From positions 602,001 to 666,000 of the forward strand of contig CASBPS010000048.1 in the NCBI GenBank assembly GCA_949126835.1: a stretch of DNA of 64,000 bases. The letters run 5' to 3'. The notes under the pieces are model-generated. The model was not told the DNA's origin and searched no databases. It was given only the letters and a program-made list of their open reading frames with translations. The DNA is from Anisus vortex (taxonomy: Eukaryota > Mollusca > Gastropoda > Planorbidae). The position numbers and the translations under genes are program-made. Shown one piece after another: positions 39,201-47,109 of the stretch (position 1 is its first letter; each line of letters starts with the position of its first letter).

Positions 39201-42200
39201 CGTCGGTGTCCTCAGGCTTGGCGCTGTTTAGGAGCTGGGTGTCATCAGCGAAAAAGTGATAATTAATTTAATTAAGGTTGTGTCGCTCGATGACGAAGGA
39301 AATGGGTTGGGTGTACAAAGTGAAGAGGACTGGGCCGAGGACGGACCCCTGTGGTACACCATAGCGGATGGTGACGGGCTGGGAGGACAAAGATTTAGTA
39401 GTGATGGTCTGGGAGCGACCGTCGAGGTAGCTCTTGAACCAGAAGAGGGCTATATCATGAATGCCGAACGTGAAGCTGAGGCGATCGATGAGTAGGTGGT
39501 GGTCGATCGTGTCAAATGCCGCGGACAAGTCCAATAACACAAGGGCGGAGACGAGACCTCTGTCTGCGGCGTTCAGGAGGTCGGTGGTGATCCGCAGTAG
39601 CGCTGTCTCAGTGCTGTGATTGGGGCGATATGCCGACTGGAACACGGGCATAAGCGAGTTCAGGGACAGGTGGACGTTCAATTGCTCAAGGATGATGCGC
39701 TCCAGGAGCTTGGAGAGGTAGGGGAGGTTTGATACTGGACTGTAGTTCCGGCATTCATTCACATCAAGTCCGGATTTCTTCAAGAGTGGGCGGACGATGG
39801 CGGATTTAAAAAAGTTAGGAACGATGCCTGTGGAGAGGGAGGTGTTAATGGTATCGATGATGTACGGCAGGAGCTTGTCCAAGCACTGGGTGAACAGAAA
39901 GCCTGGCAGAGGGTCAAGCTCGCAGGTCTTGATGGGGGACTTCATAATGATGCGCTTAACATGGTCGATGTTGACAGGTTGAAAGCAGGTGAGAGGGGAG
40001 CCAGAGAAGGCGGGAGAGGGTGGGGAAGGGCGATTGGCATCATGATCCAGAGAACTACGCAGATTCTCTATCTTCTCCTTAAAGTGCTCTGAGAAGAGTT
40101 CTGGGAGGTCCACGGGTTGGTGTGTGGTGGGGAGGGGTAGAGAGGGTGAGAAGCCAAGGAGGGTGGACATGATAGAGAATGCTCCTTGGACGACGAGGCT
40201 TGCGTGATGCGGTTGTGGTAGTGCTGGACCTTGGCGGCAGTGATGGCTTCCTTGACGCGGAGCTGCATGTCCCTGAAGATCTGGCGGTGGATCTCAAGGC
40301 CGGAGAGTCGCCAAGTGCGCTCGGCCCGTCGTCGTTCGTGCTTGGCAGCTTTGACGTCGTCCGAAAACCAAGGAGCTGGCGGTCGCTCAGAAACTGTAAT
40401 TGTACAGTTCAAACCACTAGAATAAATGTAACAATTTAAACCACTAGAATAAATGTAACAATGTAAACCACTAGAATAAATGTAACAATTTAAACCACTA
40501 GAATAAATTTAACAATTTAAACCACTAGAATAATTGTAGTAGTAAATTTAACAAATCATTTTTCTAAATTTTTGTTAATGCTTTTGTTTTTCTTCAATTT
40601 TCTGTTCATTTTTATCTATTTGTTTTTCCTAATTCCAGTATTTCCAGCCACCAAATGTTTGCTATGATTGAAATGTTTTCTTCTAACATGTTTAGCAATT
40701 ACAGGGACAAGTATTACAAGGTGGATTGTGTACAGCCAAATTAAATGAAAAAATAAAAACTCAGGAGTCAGAGATCTACCACCTGACCAAAGAGATGAAG
40801 CATGCAGTAGATCATGTGGTGAAACTGAAAGCTAGTAATGATAGACTCAAGATGAAACTGAACCAATTTAAAGACCATATGGGGTTTGTATTGTGTGTGT
40901 GTGCCCTCACATGGGGATGGCTGTGTAGCAGAGGGGGCCCGTGGGTGACACTTAAGGGGCGGCAAATATAGTCTAAATATAGCACTAAACAAAGCATTAC
41001 AATATGCAATGGGGCATCATTAAAACTTTTACCCTACGACGCTTCATAGGCTTTTGTAGGCTCTGGTGTGTTGCTATAATCTTTGTCCAAGGAGGTCTTT
41101 TGAGGGTTCATTATAGTATTAACAAGTCAAACAAGGAACTTGCTTGTCAATGCAAACAATCTTTGTATAATTATACAAACTACACTGATTACACACATTC
41201 TTTAACTAGTACGGTACATGTAATTACAAAAAACAACACAACTATTTCAAACTACTCTATTATCTCTATTCCACAAGCTCCAAGGCACTTGGATTTAACA
41301 GTGTGTTTCAATATGCACTGAAATGTTGAAAAAGTACACAGATAGTGTAAACATCAATATCTAATTGAAAAATGCAATTTTCTCATCTATTTCTTAATGG
41401 TTTGTTGTAAGATTTTCCCTCCACAAAGACAAGATGTTAACCTTTAATTTGATGTATATTAATATATAATTAAACTCATTTTTTATATTAGTGTAGTGTA
41501 AATATGTTTAAATAAAATAAAATAAACTTCTGATGTATACCTAATACAAATGCAATTTATACATTTAAATAATGTTACTAAAATTTTCGAACTATATGTT
41601 TTAGATCCAGGAATAGTTAAAGTATACAACTTAGGCAAAAACTTAAATATTGAATTTTCTGGCATTTAGATCAGTTTCACTGCCGTCCCTGCCCTTAAGG
41701 ATGAATATGAGGGAAATGAAGTCAAAGACACCGATAAGAGAGAAAAGGTATTTGTAAAATTAAATATCACTGTTATTGATAGTTCAGGATTCATACAATG
41801 GCGTAAAATGATCCAACTGTCAAAAAATGGTGCCCCAAACACCCTCGCTTGGGTTATGGGATAGAAGAAGAAGAATCCTGTAAAGTAAGTTATTTGATTT
41901 GGAAATAATAAATCTCCAGGTTTCATGCATTGTCTTGAAATGTAAAGAATTTTTTTTTAACCCTCCAGCTGTAGTATGATCGGCCATAAAGCCACTTCCA
42001 CAGTGTTACGGCCGACCAATTCGTCCGTCATTAAAATGGGCAGTATAAATGATAATTTTTTTTTTAACGTTTCGAAAGGGGAAATAACTAAAGATGAATG
42101 GATATACTAGCTGTGCTAGCTGTGTTGATTTCATGTAAAATTTTATAATTACGACATTACTATCACTTCCCCGACAGGTATTTTTGGGGGGATATGTTTT

Positions 42201-43486
42201 TTCTGCTATTTTGTATGATGGTAGTGATAGTTATCCTTAATCTTTGATATTTAAATGTTTTTTCACTTGAGGAAATAGAGGCTTAAGATCATTTTATTGA
42301 CAGTTCACAATGTTTTTGATGAAAGTAGGGCCAATAGTAACAATAGTTAAACATCGAATTACTCTATAGTTTACATGTATTTTTTTCATTTGTCCTGACA
42401 AATACCCAGTGGGAAAAATTTATAGCAGGTATTAAAGTAAAGTATCCGTTGAAATAAATTGATCTATTGGACTGGTGAAGCAGCTTTCACCAGTTTCTGT
42501 GACCACGGCATACAAAGTGAATGTGTGGCCAGTACTATACACAGCCGCCTTTACTTAACACCAACTAAGGTCAGGTACCATCAGAGCTGGGTAGACTCTG
42601 GGGCACACTCCAAACACGGGAAAAAATCTTAGCCTGCACCAGGATTTGAACTGAGGACGTTTGGTAAACCAGCCGCCGTGCCCCCATAGCAGTTTAGGGT
42701 ATATTAGGTTTGATACAAAGTTATTAAGTATCTTTACTCTCCACACAGAATGGCTCGGAAGAAAGAACAGAAACAGGCCAGTTTTGAACAAAAACTGGCT
42801 CAGTGGAAAACACAGAGAGAGAAAATAGTGGAACAAAAGAGGGCTCAGCAGAAAACAGAACAAGTCCAGGTAAATGGATAGTGTTTTTATTTGGCATTGT
42901 AATCGGATACTTCAATAAACATTAATATTTTATTATATAGTGTAAGGTAATCACAAAAGTATATCTAGATCCATGTAGCTTTTATTATTAAACATACTAA
43001 ACACACATACAAGTAATTTGTGTCCCCATCAAGCAAACTCCAGTTTACATCTTTATTTCTTTTACTGTCTTTATAAAACTTCTCTTGGATATAGAATGTA
43101 ATTTTATTAGATAATTCTTACACATATCATTGAATTTTATTTCATTGTATAATTCTTAGAGAACTCATTGAATTGTATTAATTTGACTTCCCCAGGAAGA
43201 GCCAAGTTCCAGTGGTTCAATGAAAGGTACTTTTGTTGTGGATGAGACACCTGCTGTGAAAGGTGAGAAAGAAAATAAAACAAAATGCAGACTCAGGTTG
43301 AAGAAAGCTCTGGTGAAAAAGCTGAAATCAATAGAAGACATGGAGGAGAAACAAGTTGAAGATATGAATAAATCTTCTGGTTTACTTAAGACCAATAAGA
43401 GACCTACTGGGGAAGATGAGTCTCAAGTTAATGCTAGTCAGGAAAGAAAAAGAAGAAAGCGGACACTTCTGCGATTAATTCTGTAA
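15022..43486 (+). CDS. KIF4: KIF4-like chromokinesin (kinesin-4), 11 exons, 584 aa
   Basis: A plus-end-directed microtubule motor of the kinesin-4 family, which in animals binds chromosome arms and the spindle midzone. Exons: 15022-15259, 16805-16998, 17083-17172, 17355-17518, 17617-17711, 37824-37943, 38083-38258, 40696-40883, 41670-41747, 42749-42869, 43196-43486. Joined length is 1,755 nt, in frame throughout and without internal stops. The motor spans about residues 8-342: P-loop GQTGSGKT (89-96), switch I SSRSH (211-215), switch [10 protein letters not shown] (239-246), [11 protein letters not shown], and neck [29 protein letters not shown] and [19 protein letters not shown] are near-identical to KIF4. 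The tail (360-584) is short and charged; no long stalk or cysteine-rich tail was found. Exons 1-8 are firm; exons 9-11 rest on phase agreement and splice sites. Confidence 0.88.
15288..16671. mobile_element. hAT-type element in kinesin intron 1
   Basis: Ends TAGAGACAGACGGAAAC and GGTCGGTCTCTA are imperfect inverted repeats; subterminal GGCCGAAA/TTTCGGC repeats line both ends. The flanks are an exact 8-bp duplication GTTTGCAT (15280-15287 and 16672-16679). Removing it leaves an intron of about 150 bp. No transposase is visible. A second hAT-like element sits inside it. Confidence 0.88.
15569..16516. mobile_element. nested hAT-like element
   Basis: Left end TAGGGATGTTTATATCC and right end GTTTAACATCCCTA are inverted (TAGGGATGTT-type). 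Flanks CTTCACAT and CTTGACAC agree at six of eight bases, a plausible decayed 8-bp duplication. It lies wholly within the 15288-16671 element, so it inserted later. The same terminus type recurs at 51591 and 58476. Confidence 0.65.
16741..16805 (+). promoter_or_regulatory. duplicated 3' splice site before kinesin exon 2
   Basis: Two tandem copies (16741-16772 and 16773-16805, 32 and 33 bp) of a unit running from TTACAATGTGAAT to CCTAGG place two acceptors 33 nt apart: AG at 16770-16771 and AG at 16803-16804. The downstream one restores the conserved GYNATV. The upstream one stays in frame and would insert 11 residues ([11 protein letters not shown]) before the same Gly-Tyr-Asn. Confidence 0.75.
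16805..16998 (+). CDS. KIF4: kinesin exon 2
   Basis: Encodes residues 80-144, including the P-loop GQTGSGKT that binds ATP phosphate, then [12 protein letters not shown] and VSYLE. Acceptor CTCCTAG; donor GAG/GTTTGA, phase 0. Confidence 0.93.
17083..17172 (+). CDS. KIF4: kinesin exon 3
   Basis: Thirty codons, residues 145-174: [12 protein letters not shown] then [13 protein letters not shown]. Acceptor TTTCTCTTAG, strong donor GTAAGT. The flanking introns are only 84 and 182 bp. Confidence 0.92.
17355..17518 (+). CDS. KIF4: kinesin exon 4
   Basis: Residues 175 to the first two bases of codon 229. It carries the switch I motif in [16 protein letters not shown], which coordinates nucleotide and Mg. 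Acceptor TTGCACAG, donor GT/GTAAGT, phase 2. Confidence 0.93.
17617..17711 (+). CDS. KIF4: kinesin exon 5
   Basis: Residues 229-260 plus one base. Contains switch [13 protein letters not shown], followed by [12 protein letters not shown]. The usual SER is SEK here. The donor is the weak GTTCTT; phase 1 matches exon 6 across a 20-kb intron. Confidence 0.9.
17774..37153. repeat. 41-bp satellite, about 472 copies, inside kinesin intron 5
   Basis: A 19.4-kb head-to-tail array. Each unit reads (A/T)TA(T/C)CA(A/G)TAG, then TCCAAACTAATCTATAAGC, then AACATATTTCAG. Three main variants alternate: ATATCAATAG, ATATCAGTAG and TTACCAATAG; the last first appears near 19743 and dominates after about 34200. 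Three units carry a 6-bp insertion (CTATAACTATAAG at about 17792, 23661 and 26701). There are no spacers and no open frame. Each unit contains CTAAT, 21 nt upstream of a TTTCAG. Confidence 0.98.
37154..37362. other. intron 5 sequence after the satellite
   Basis: AT-rich, unrecognised. Starts with CATCAACTGCAATGAACAG where the satellite stops mid-unit. Confidence 0.4.
37363..37566 (-). mobile_element. SINE family A, minus strand, head truncated
   Basis: Read on the minus strand: GACACGTCGCGGGTTCGAGCC (B box), GATCCCTGTCGCCCTAC, AGTTTTGGG and the tail GGATAGAAGCGCTATATAA, aligning with the copy at 6622-6846. It continues into a separate tRNA-like sequence at 37567. Confidence 0.78.
37567..37650 (-). 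repeat. tRNA-like sequence (SINE head or tRNA pseudogene)
   Basis: On the minus strand: TAACTGAGTGG (A-box-like), CGGACTGACACGCGAG and GGGTTCAATTCTCC (B-box-like). It directly precedes the family A SINE body. GCTAACT and AGTTAGT at its two ends could pair, but the spacing does not give a clean cloverleaf, so a working tRNA is unlikely. It resembles tRNA-Asp in the anticodon-to-T-arm region (tentative). Confidence 0.45.
37824..37943 (+). CDS. KIF4: kinesin exon 6
   Basis: Residues 261-300 plus one base: [18 protein letters not shown] and [14 protein letters not shown], the microtubule-binding part of the motor. Acceptor TTTCAAATAG; donor CAAG/GTACAT, phase 1. Confidence 0.93.
38083..38258 (+). 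CDS. KIF4: kinesin exon 7
   Basis: Residues 301-359: [20 protein letters not shown], then [18 protein letters not shown], the end of the motor and the neck, followed by the start of the neck coil. Acceptor ACTTGCAG; donor TTG/GTAATT, phase 0. Confidence 0.93.
38305..40405 (-). mobile_element. CR1/L2-like LINE antisense in kinesin intron 7
   Basis: About 2.1 kb of a non-LTR retrotransposon. On the minus strand: [18 protein letters not shown] (linker after the endonuclease), then the RT domain with [18 protein letters not shown] (motif A), [12 protein letters not shown] (motif B) and [10 protein letters not shown] (motif C, 39229-39258), then C-terminal [22 protein letters not shown] and [12 protein letters not shown]. 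Frameshifts separate RT, the [12 protein letters not shown] segment and the C-terminus, and the endonuclease is missing, so it is 5'-truncated and dead. The 3' end carries GCGCTATATAAGC and an ATT-repeat tail. Confidence 0.92.
40411..40535. repeat. 27-bp tandem repeat, about 5 copies
   Basis: Units of AAACCACTAGAATAAATGTA plus ACAATTT sit between the LINE's 5' end and exon 8, within intron 7. Confidence 0.88.
40696..40883 (+). CDS. KIF4: kinesin exon 8 (coiled-coil)
   Basis: Residues 360-421 plus two bases: [10 protein letters not shown] then [10 protein letters not shown], heptad-like [14 protein letters not shown], and [14 protein letters not shown]. Two acceptors 9 nt apart are possible (start 40696 after TTTAG, or 40705 after TTACAG); both are in frame and differ by QLQ. 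The first is preferred because KIF4 has a similar QQLQ here and TTCTAAC lies upstream as a branch point. Donor GTTTGT is moderate. Confidence 0.82.
40884..41669 (+). other. kinesin intron 8
   Basis: Unrecognised intronic sequence. The segment CCAAGGCACTTGGATTTAAC near 41280 recurs with small changes near 44177, part of the diverged duplication described at 43497. Confidence 0.5.
41670..41747 (+). CDS. KIF4: kinesin exon 9 (tentative)
   Basis: A 78-nt stretch between GGCATTTAG and AAAAG/GTATTT. In the phase set by exon 8 it reads [10 protein letters not shown] and [15 protein letters not shown] with no stop. Its length is a multiple of three, so skipping it also keeps the frame. There is no homology support. 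Confidence 0.5.
41748..42435 (+). other. kinesin intron 9, left part
   Basis: Poly-T runs near 41950 and 42057; no element is clearly delimited. TTAACCCTCCAGCTG near 41958 recalls a piggyBac terminus but has no partner. Confidence 0.4.
42436..42686 (-). mobile_element. SINE family B, minus strand, in kinesin intron 9
   Basis: Minus-strand reading shows a degraded B box (CAGTTCAAATCCTGG), TTTTTTCCCGTGTTTGGAGT, GAGTCTACCCAGCTCTGATG, GGTACCTGACC and AAAGGCGGCTGTGTATAG, matching the copies at 11073 and 50960. Confidence 0.8.
42749..42869 (+). CDS. KIF4: kinesin exon 10
   Basis: Encodes [19 protein letters not shown] then [21 protein letters not shown], a highly charged, probably helical tail segment. 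Acceptor CTCTCCACACAG and donor CAG/GTAAAT are good. The entry phase fits exon 9, or exon 8 if exon 9 is skipped. Confidence 0.68.
43196..43486 (+). CDS. KIF4: kinesin exon 11, terminal
   Basis: 96 codons plus [23 protein letters not shown] is followed by lysine-rich sequence ([18 protein letters not shown] and [14 protein letters not shown]), a basic tail that could contact DNA or chromatin (inference). Acceptor CTTCCCCAG. Near 43442 an A-rich tract would allow a one-base shift into a frame reading [15 protein letters not shown], so the extreme C-terminus is less certain. Confidence 0.65.
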   Translation, partial: EEPSSSGSMKGTFVVDETPAVKGEKENKTKCRLRLKKALVKKLKSIEDMEEKQVEDMNKSSGLLKTNKRPTGEDESQVNASQERKRRKRTLLRLIL

Positions 43487-43496
43487 TGTTTACTTT

Positions 43497-43552
43497 CAAC
43501 AGGTTCAGCAGTTACAGGGACACTTAGTTTTGTGTACAGACAAATTAGAGTA
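43497..43552 (+). pseudogene. decayed second copy of kinesin exon 8
   Basis: CTTTCAACAG precedes sequence translating as VQQLQGHLVLCTDKLE then TAG. It aligns with exon 8 ([18 protein letters not shown]) at DNA level through CAGTTACAGGGACA and TTGTGTACAG.CAAATTA, including the intron bases before it (GTTT.CTT...ACA.GTT.AGCA). A 6-bp deletion and a stop have removed its coding use. It keeps VQQLQ, closer to KIF4 than exon 8's own start. Confidence 0.72.
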
Positions 43553-44530
43553 GAGCAGGTTTTTTTTTTACAATTGTTGTTTCTATTTATGACATGTTTT
43601 CTTATTAATGACATGTAAAAGTAAATTCTTTTGATATTGTTCCCAACATAAACCCTTTTTATACCTTTTTTACACTTCAGTTTCATTTGTATTTACCTCA
43701 TCCAATTGTACACACACTACACAATATACATGTTTAAATGTTCAGTGTTGCAATCAACTCCTAAAACATGCTCCAGACTTTACTGTTGAGATATTTTGTA
43801 TTCAAGACATTCCAATGCAACCTTTTTTTTTTTTCATTTATACAATTTATTTTGTAGTTGGCATTTTATTAAACAATTTTTGGCTCCTTTAAATTTTGGC
43901 CTGATTTTTTTTTCTTTTGTCATATTTTTGTGTATATATGTATACTGAAGACTCTGGCACTGTTTTGATTTGTCAGTTGTCAGTGTTAGGTTTATGGTTG
44001 GGAGCGGTCTAGCGACTTGTGTAATAACAGGGTGTGGCAGTGGTGATTGTTGTGATAACTGCAGGGTCTGTGGTAGCTGCAGGGGCCTGTGGTAGCTGCA
44101 GGGGCCTGTGGTAGCTGTGCGGGCCTGTGGTCGCTGAAGGATCTCTATTGTGTGATGAAGCATGGTCCTTTCATCCAAGGCACTTGAATTTAACAGTGTG
44201 TGTTCATTCAGCAAAAAATAAAAAAAAAATTACTATGTCATATTCATACGTGGGTTTACTTAATTGCCAATAGAAATTAAAAGCTTTCCCAGCAAGAGTT
44301 GTGGAGTTGACTTCTGTTTTAATTTTAATAGAAAGGGGAGCCTACTCGGCTCAAATTTTTAAGCTCCATTCCAAACATCATCAACATAATACACATAAAT
44401 ATTATTGTTGTTTTACGGGCCATATAAATGTTATCAATTAAACTATAGGCCATTAATTGTAAATTTAAAGAACCATCATTTTTAAAGCGAAAATTAACAA
44501 GTTAATGAGTAACTGAATGGTGATATATTT
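43553..44530 (+). other. downstream region with possible 3'UTR
   Basis: AT-rich. AATAAA followed by A-rich sequence occurs at 44217-44222, a possible polyadenylation signal. An 18-bp repeat lies inside (44044-44140). Confidence 0.4.
44044..44140. repeat. 18-bp tandem repeat, about 4-5 copies
   Basis: Copies of GGTAGCTGCAGGGGCCTGT-like sequence with small changes. Confidence 0.85.
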
Positions 44531-44804
44531 ACTAGTTATATTCGCAAGGAAAACCTACATTTGTGGAAGAAATACATTTGCATGAAGTGTCAAAAATGGC
44601 GGAATCCTCATTATAAAAGTTTAATGGGTTCAATATTATATTTAAATGAGCAAACAACAAAACAATAATAATTACCGGTATATGTAATTTTATTGTGCCA
44701 TGAACAGAAAGAATTTTTACTAGTCCCATGTCCACGTTGGAGTGCAATAAGCTTTGGGCAAAATGCCCTGCTCCAAAAGCTCCAATGACATTCAAAGTTC
44801 GGCA
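44531..44804. other. unannotated stretch before LINE
   Basis: Two short overlapping minus frames (44532-44805) show no domain I recognise. Not called as genes. Confidence 0.35.
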
Positions 44805-45735
44805 ATCGATATAGTATCTTTAATCAAATACGCCGATGATACAGCCATTGTCGGCCTTGTTTCCAGTGACGACAGTCTCTATCACAGGACGACCTCGGAT
44901 TTCTACAAATGGTGCGGAAAGAACTACCTGATATTGAACATCACAAAAACGAAAGAATTGATTGTAGACTTCCGGAAGGAGAAACGCAAGCTGGTTGTTT
45001 TGAACATAAACTTCATAAACAACCAAATAATAGATCAAGTCTCGCAATATATATCTTGGCGTCACAATAATTATTACTGACAAACTGGTTGGTCTGACCA
45101 TGCCAAAGCCTCTGTAAGAAAATGCACCATCGACTTTTCTGTCTTAGTCTTAGTAAACTAAAAACATTTCAAATAGAGAAAACCATAATGAATCTCTTTT
45201 ACTCAGCGACTGTTGGTAGCATCATAGCCTTCGCAATCACATGCTGGTATGGTAATACCACCACATTGAACAAACACCGGATAGACCACCTAATAAACAA
45301 AGTAAGGTCTCTCGTACTAATTACCATCTCTTGCAGATATTTCAGTTCAAGGTGCCTGTCTATGATTGATAAAATTCTCCAAGATCATGTTAGTTACATA
45401 ATAACTAGTCGAAGTGGTCAGATCCTTTCAATAAGGGCAAGAACAGAGAGATTTAGGAACTCTTTTGTTCCACTCTTTCAAAAGAATCATCTTTCAGCCA
45501 GGAAATACAATGGCTCAATTATGCTCAAAAGCTGACTCCTAAATGATAGGCCTACTTTTTTCTTGTATGATAAATGGTATGATAGTTTGCGCGAATGTCT
45601 ATTGTGTTTGAGTACAAATGGTTTTTTAATATTGTTTAATTAAAGTATGCTGACAGACGGAATTAATGTACGGTAATCAAATCAAATTTCCATTTATTTG
45701 GATCAATAAAGCAATCTTATCTTATCTTATCTTTA
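44805..45735 (+). mobile_element. 5'-truncated Rex/L2-like LINE
   Basis: Starts within RT near the catalytic box (LIKYADDTAIVG), continues WCGKNYLILNITKTKELIVDF, then after frame breaks SKLKTFQIEKTIMNLFYSA, ITCWYGNTTTLNKHRIDHL and RTERFRNSFVPLF, the standard C-terminal order of jockey-superfamily LINEs. It ends in TCAATAAAGCAATCTTATC with an ATCTT repeat tail. Frameshifts at about 45050-45120 inactivate it. Confidence 0.88.
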
Positions 45736-46144
45736 GTTCAATAACCTTAATATATATATTAAATAGTTATTAGACTTTAACAGATAAATAGTCAACAATC
45801 ACTGATCCTACCAATGCAATGAGTGAATTAAACGTAATTTGGGGGTCTTTACTCTGATTTAAGGTAACCGTAAGTGAATTAAGTCATATTATGTGAAGAA
45901 ACAGGAACGCCTATCAACTTTTTCATACATTAGTAGGCCTACTTTTCAAACATGTAGAACTCGTTTTTTTCTTTTATATTTTTGTTAATATTATAATGTA
46001 GGCCTAGATAGGAAGTAAATAAAATATAAATAAAACATTTCATCACTGGCTATGATTCACTATGAAGCACATTTGTAAGGTAAGATAACCACGCGGATAA
46101 AAGTCGTATATTCAACATTATGTTGTTTCCGCTTTTAGCAGTCC
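45736..46144. other. unannotated AT-rich stretch
   Basis: No feature supported. Confidence 0.4.
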
Positions 46145-46672
46145 CATACTTTTAGCTACAGTGTCCATGCGTTGTAGTATATATGCCCAAAGCTAAATGA
46201 TACTTTTAGCTACAGTGAGTGGCCATGCGTTGTAGGTTAGTATAGATTCCTAAAGCTAAATGATACTTTTAGCTACAGTGTCCATGTGTGTAGCATAGAT
46301 TCCTAAAGCTAAATGATACTTCTAGCTACAGTGTCCATGAGTTGTAACATAGATTCCTAAAGCTAAATGATACTTCTAGCTACAGTGTCCATGTGTGTAG
46401 CATAGATTCCTAAAGCTAAATGATACTTCTAGCTACAGTGTCCATGAGTTGTAACATAGATTCCTAAAGCTAAATGATACTTCTAGCTACAGTGTCCATG
46501 AGTTGTAACATAGATTCCTAAAGCTAAATGATACTTCTAGCTACAGTGTCCATGAGTTGTAACATAGATTCCTAAAGCTAAATGATACTTCTAGCTACAG
46601 TGTCCATGAGTTGTAGCATAGATTCCTAAAGCTAAATGATACTTTTAGCTACAGTGGCCATGCGTAATGCAG
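46145..46672. repeat. 54-bp tandem repeat, about 10 copies
   Basis: Unit segments: TACTTCTAGCTACAGTGTCC, ATGAGTTGTAACATAGATTC, CTAAAGCTAAATGA. The outer copies have AGCTAAA-tgatact-TTTAGCT, a perfect 7-bp hairpin across the unit junction; most inner copies carry TTCTAGCT instead, which breaks it. Confidence 0.93.
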
Positions 46673-47109
46673 CGTAAAAGACGTTGTCTGAAGCTTGTCG
46701 CATCACTTGTCTGAAGCCATGGATACCCTTTTGGACTCCCCCTCCCCTAAACACTTACTTGCCTGTTCCTTTGTGTTCTCGTAATATCGACAGACTATGC
46801 AGTGACCAACTTATGACCGACCATCTTAGGCGTAACCACGTAAGGCGGAGGCAAGTGGGCATGGGTACCTCCCCAACCTCACATAGACCCATCCCAAATT
46901 TTTCTTCAAAAACGTGATTTAAAAAATCAGTATTTTTTTCTGTTATTTTTTAACTTTATTTTTTTTTAATAAAAAAACGAAATAATAAAATTAATAATTT
47001 CAATCACACTAGAGTTAGCTTATATATTAATTAGGCTACTGTGTCAGTGCTATGCTATTTTTAAACCTAAATTTTGAAAAAATTATACATTTACCTCTGG
47101 GGTCATCCG
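46673..47109. other. unannotated stretch
   Basis: A 77-codon + frame (46684-46917) lacks any recognisable domain; not called. The rest is AT-rich. Confidence 0.35.

Noticed and set aside
41955..41975. piggyBac terminus (TTAACCC)
   Set aside because: No inverted partner ending GGGTTAA was found, and the TTAA is in a T-rich tract.
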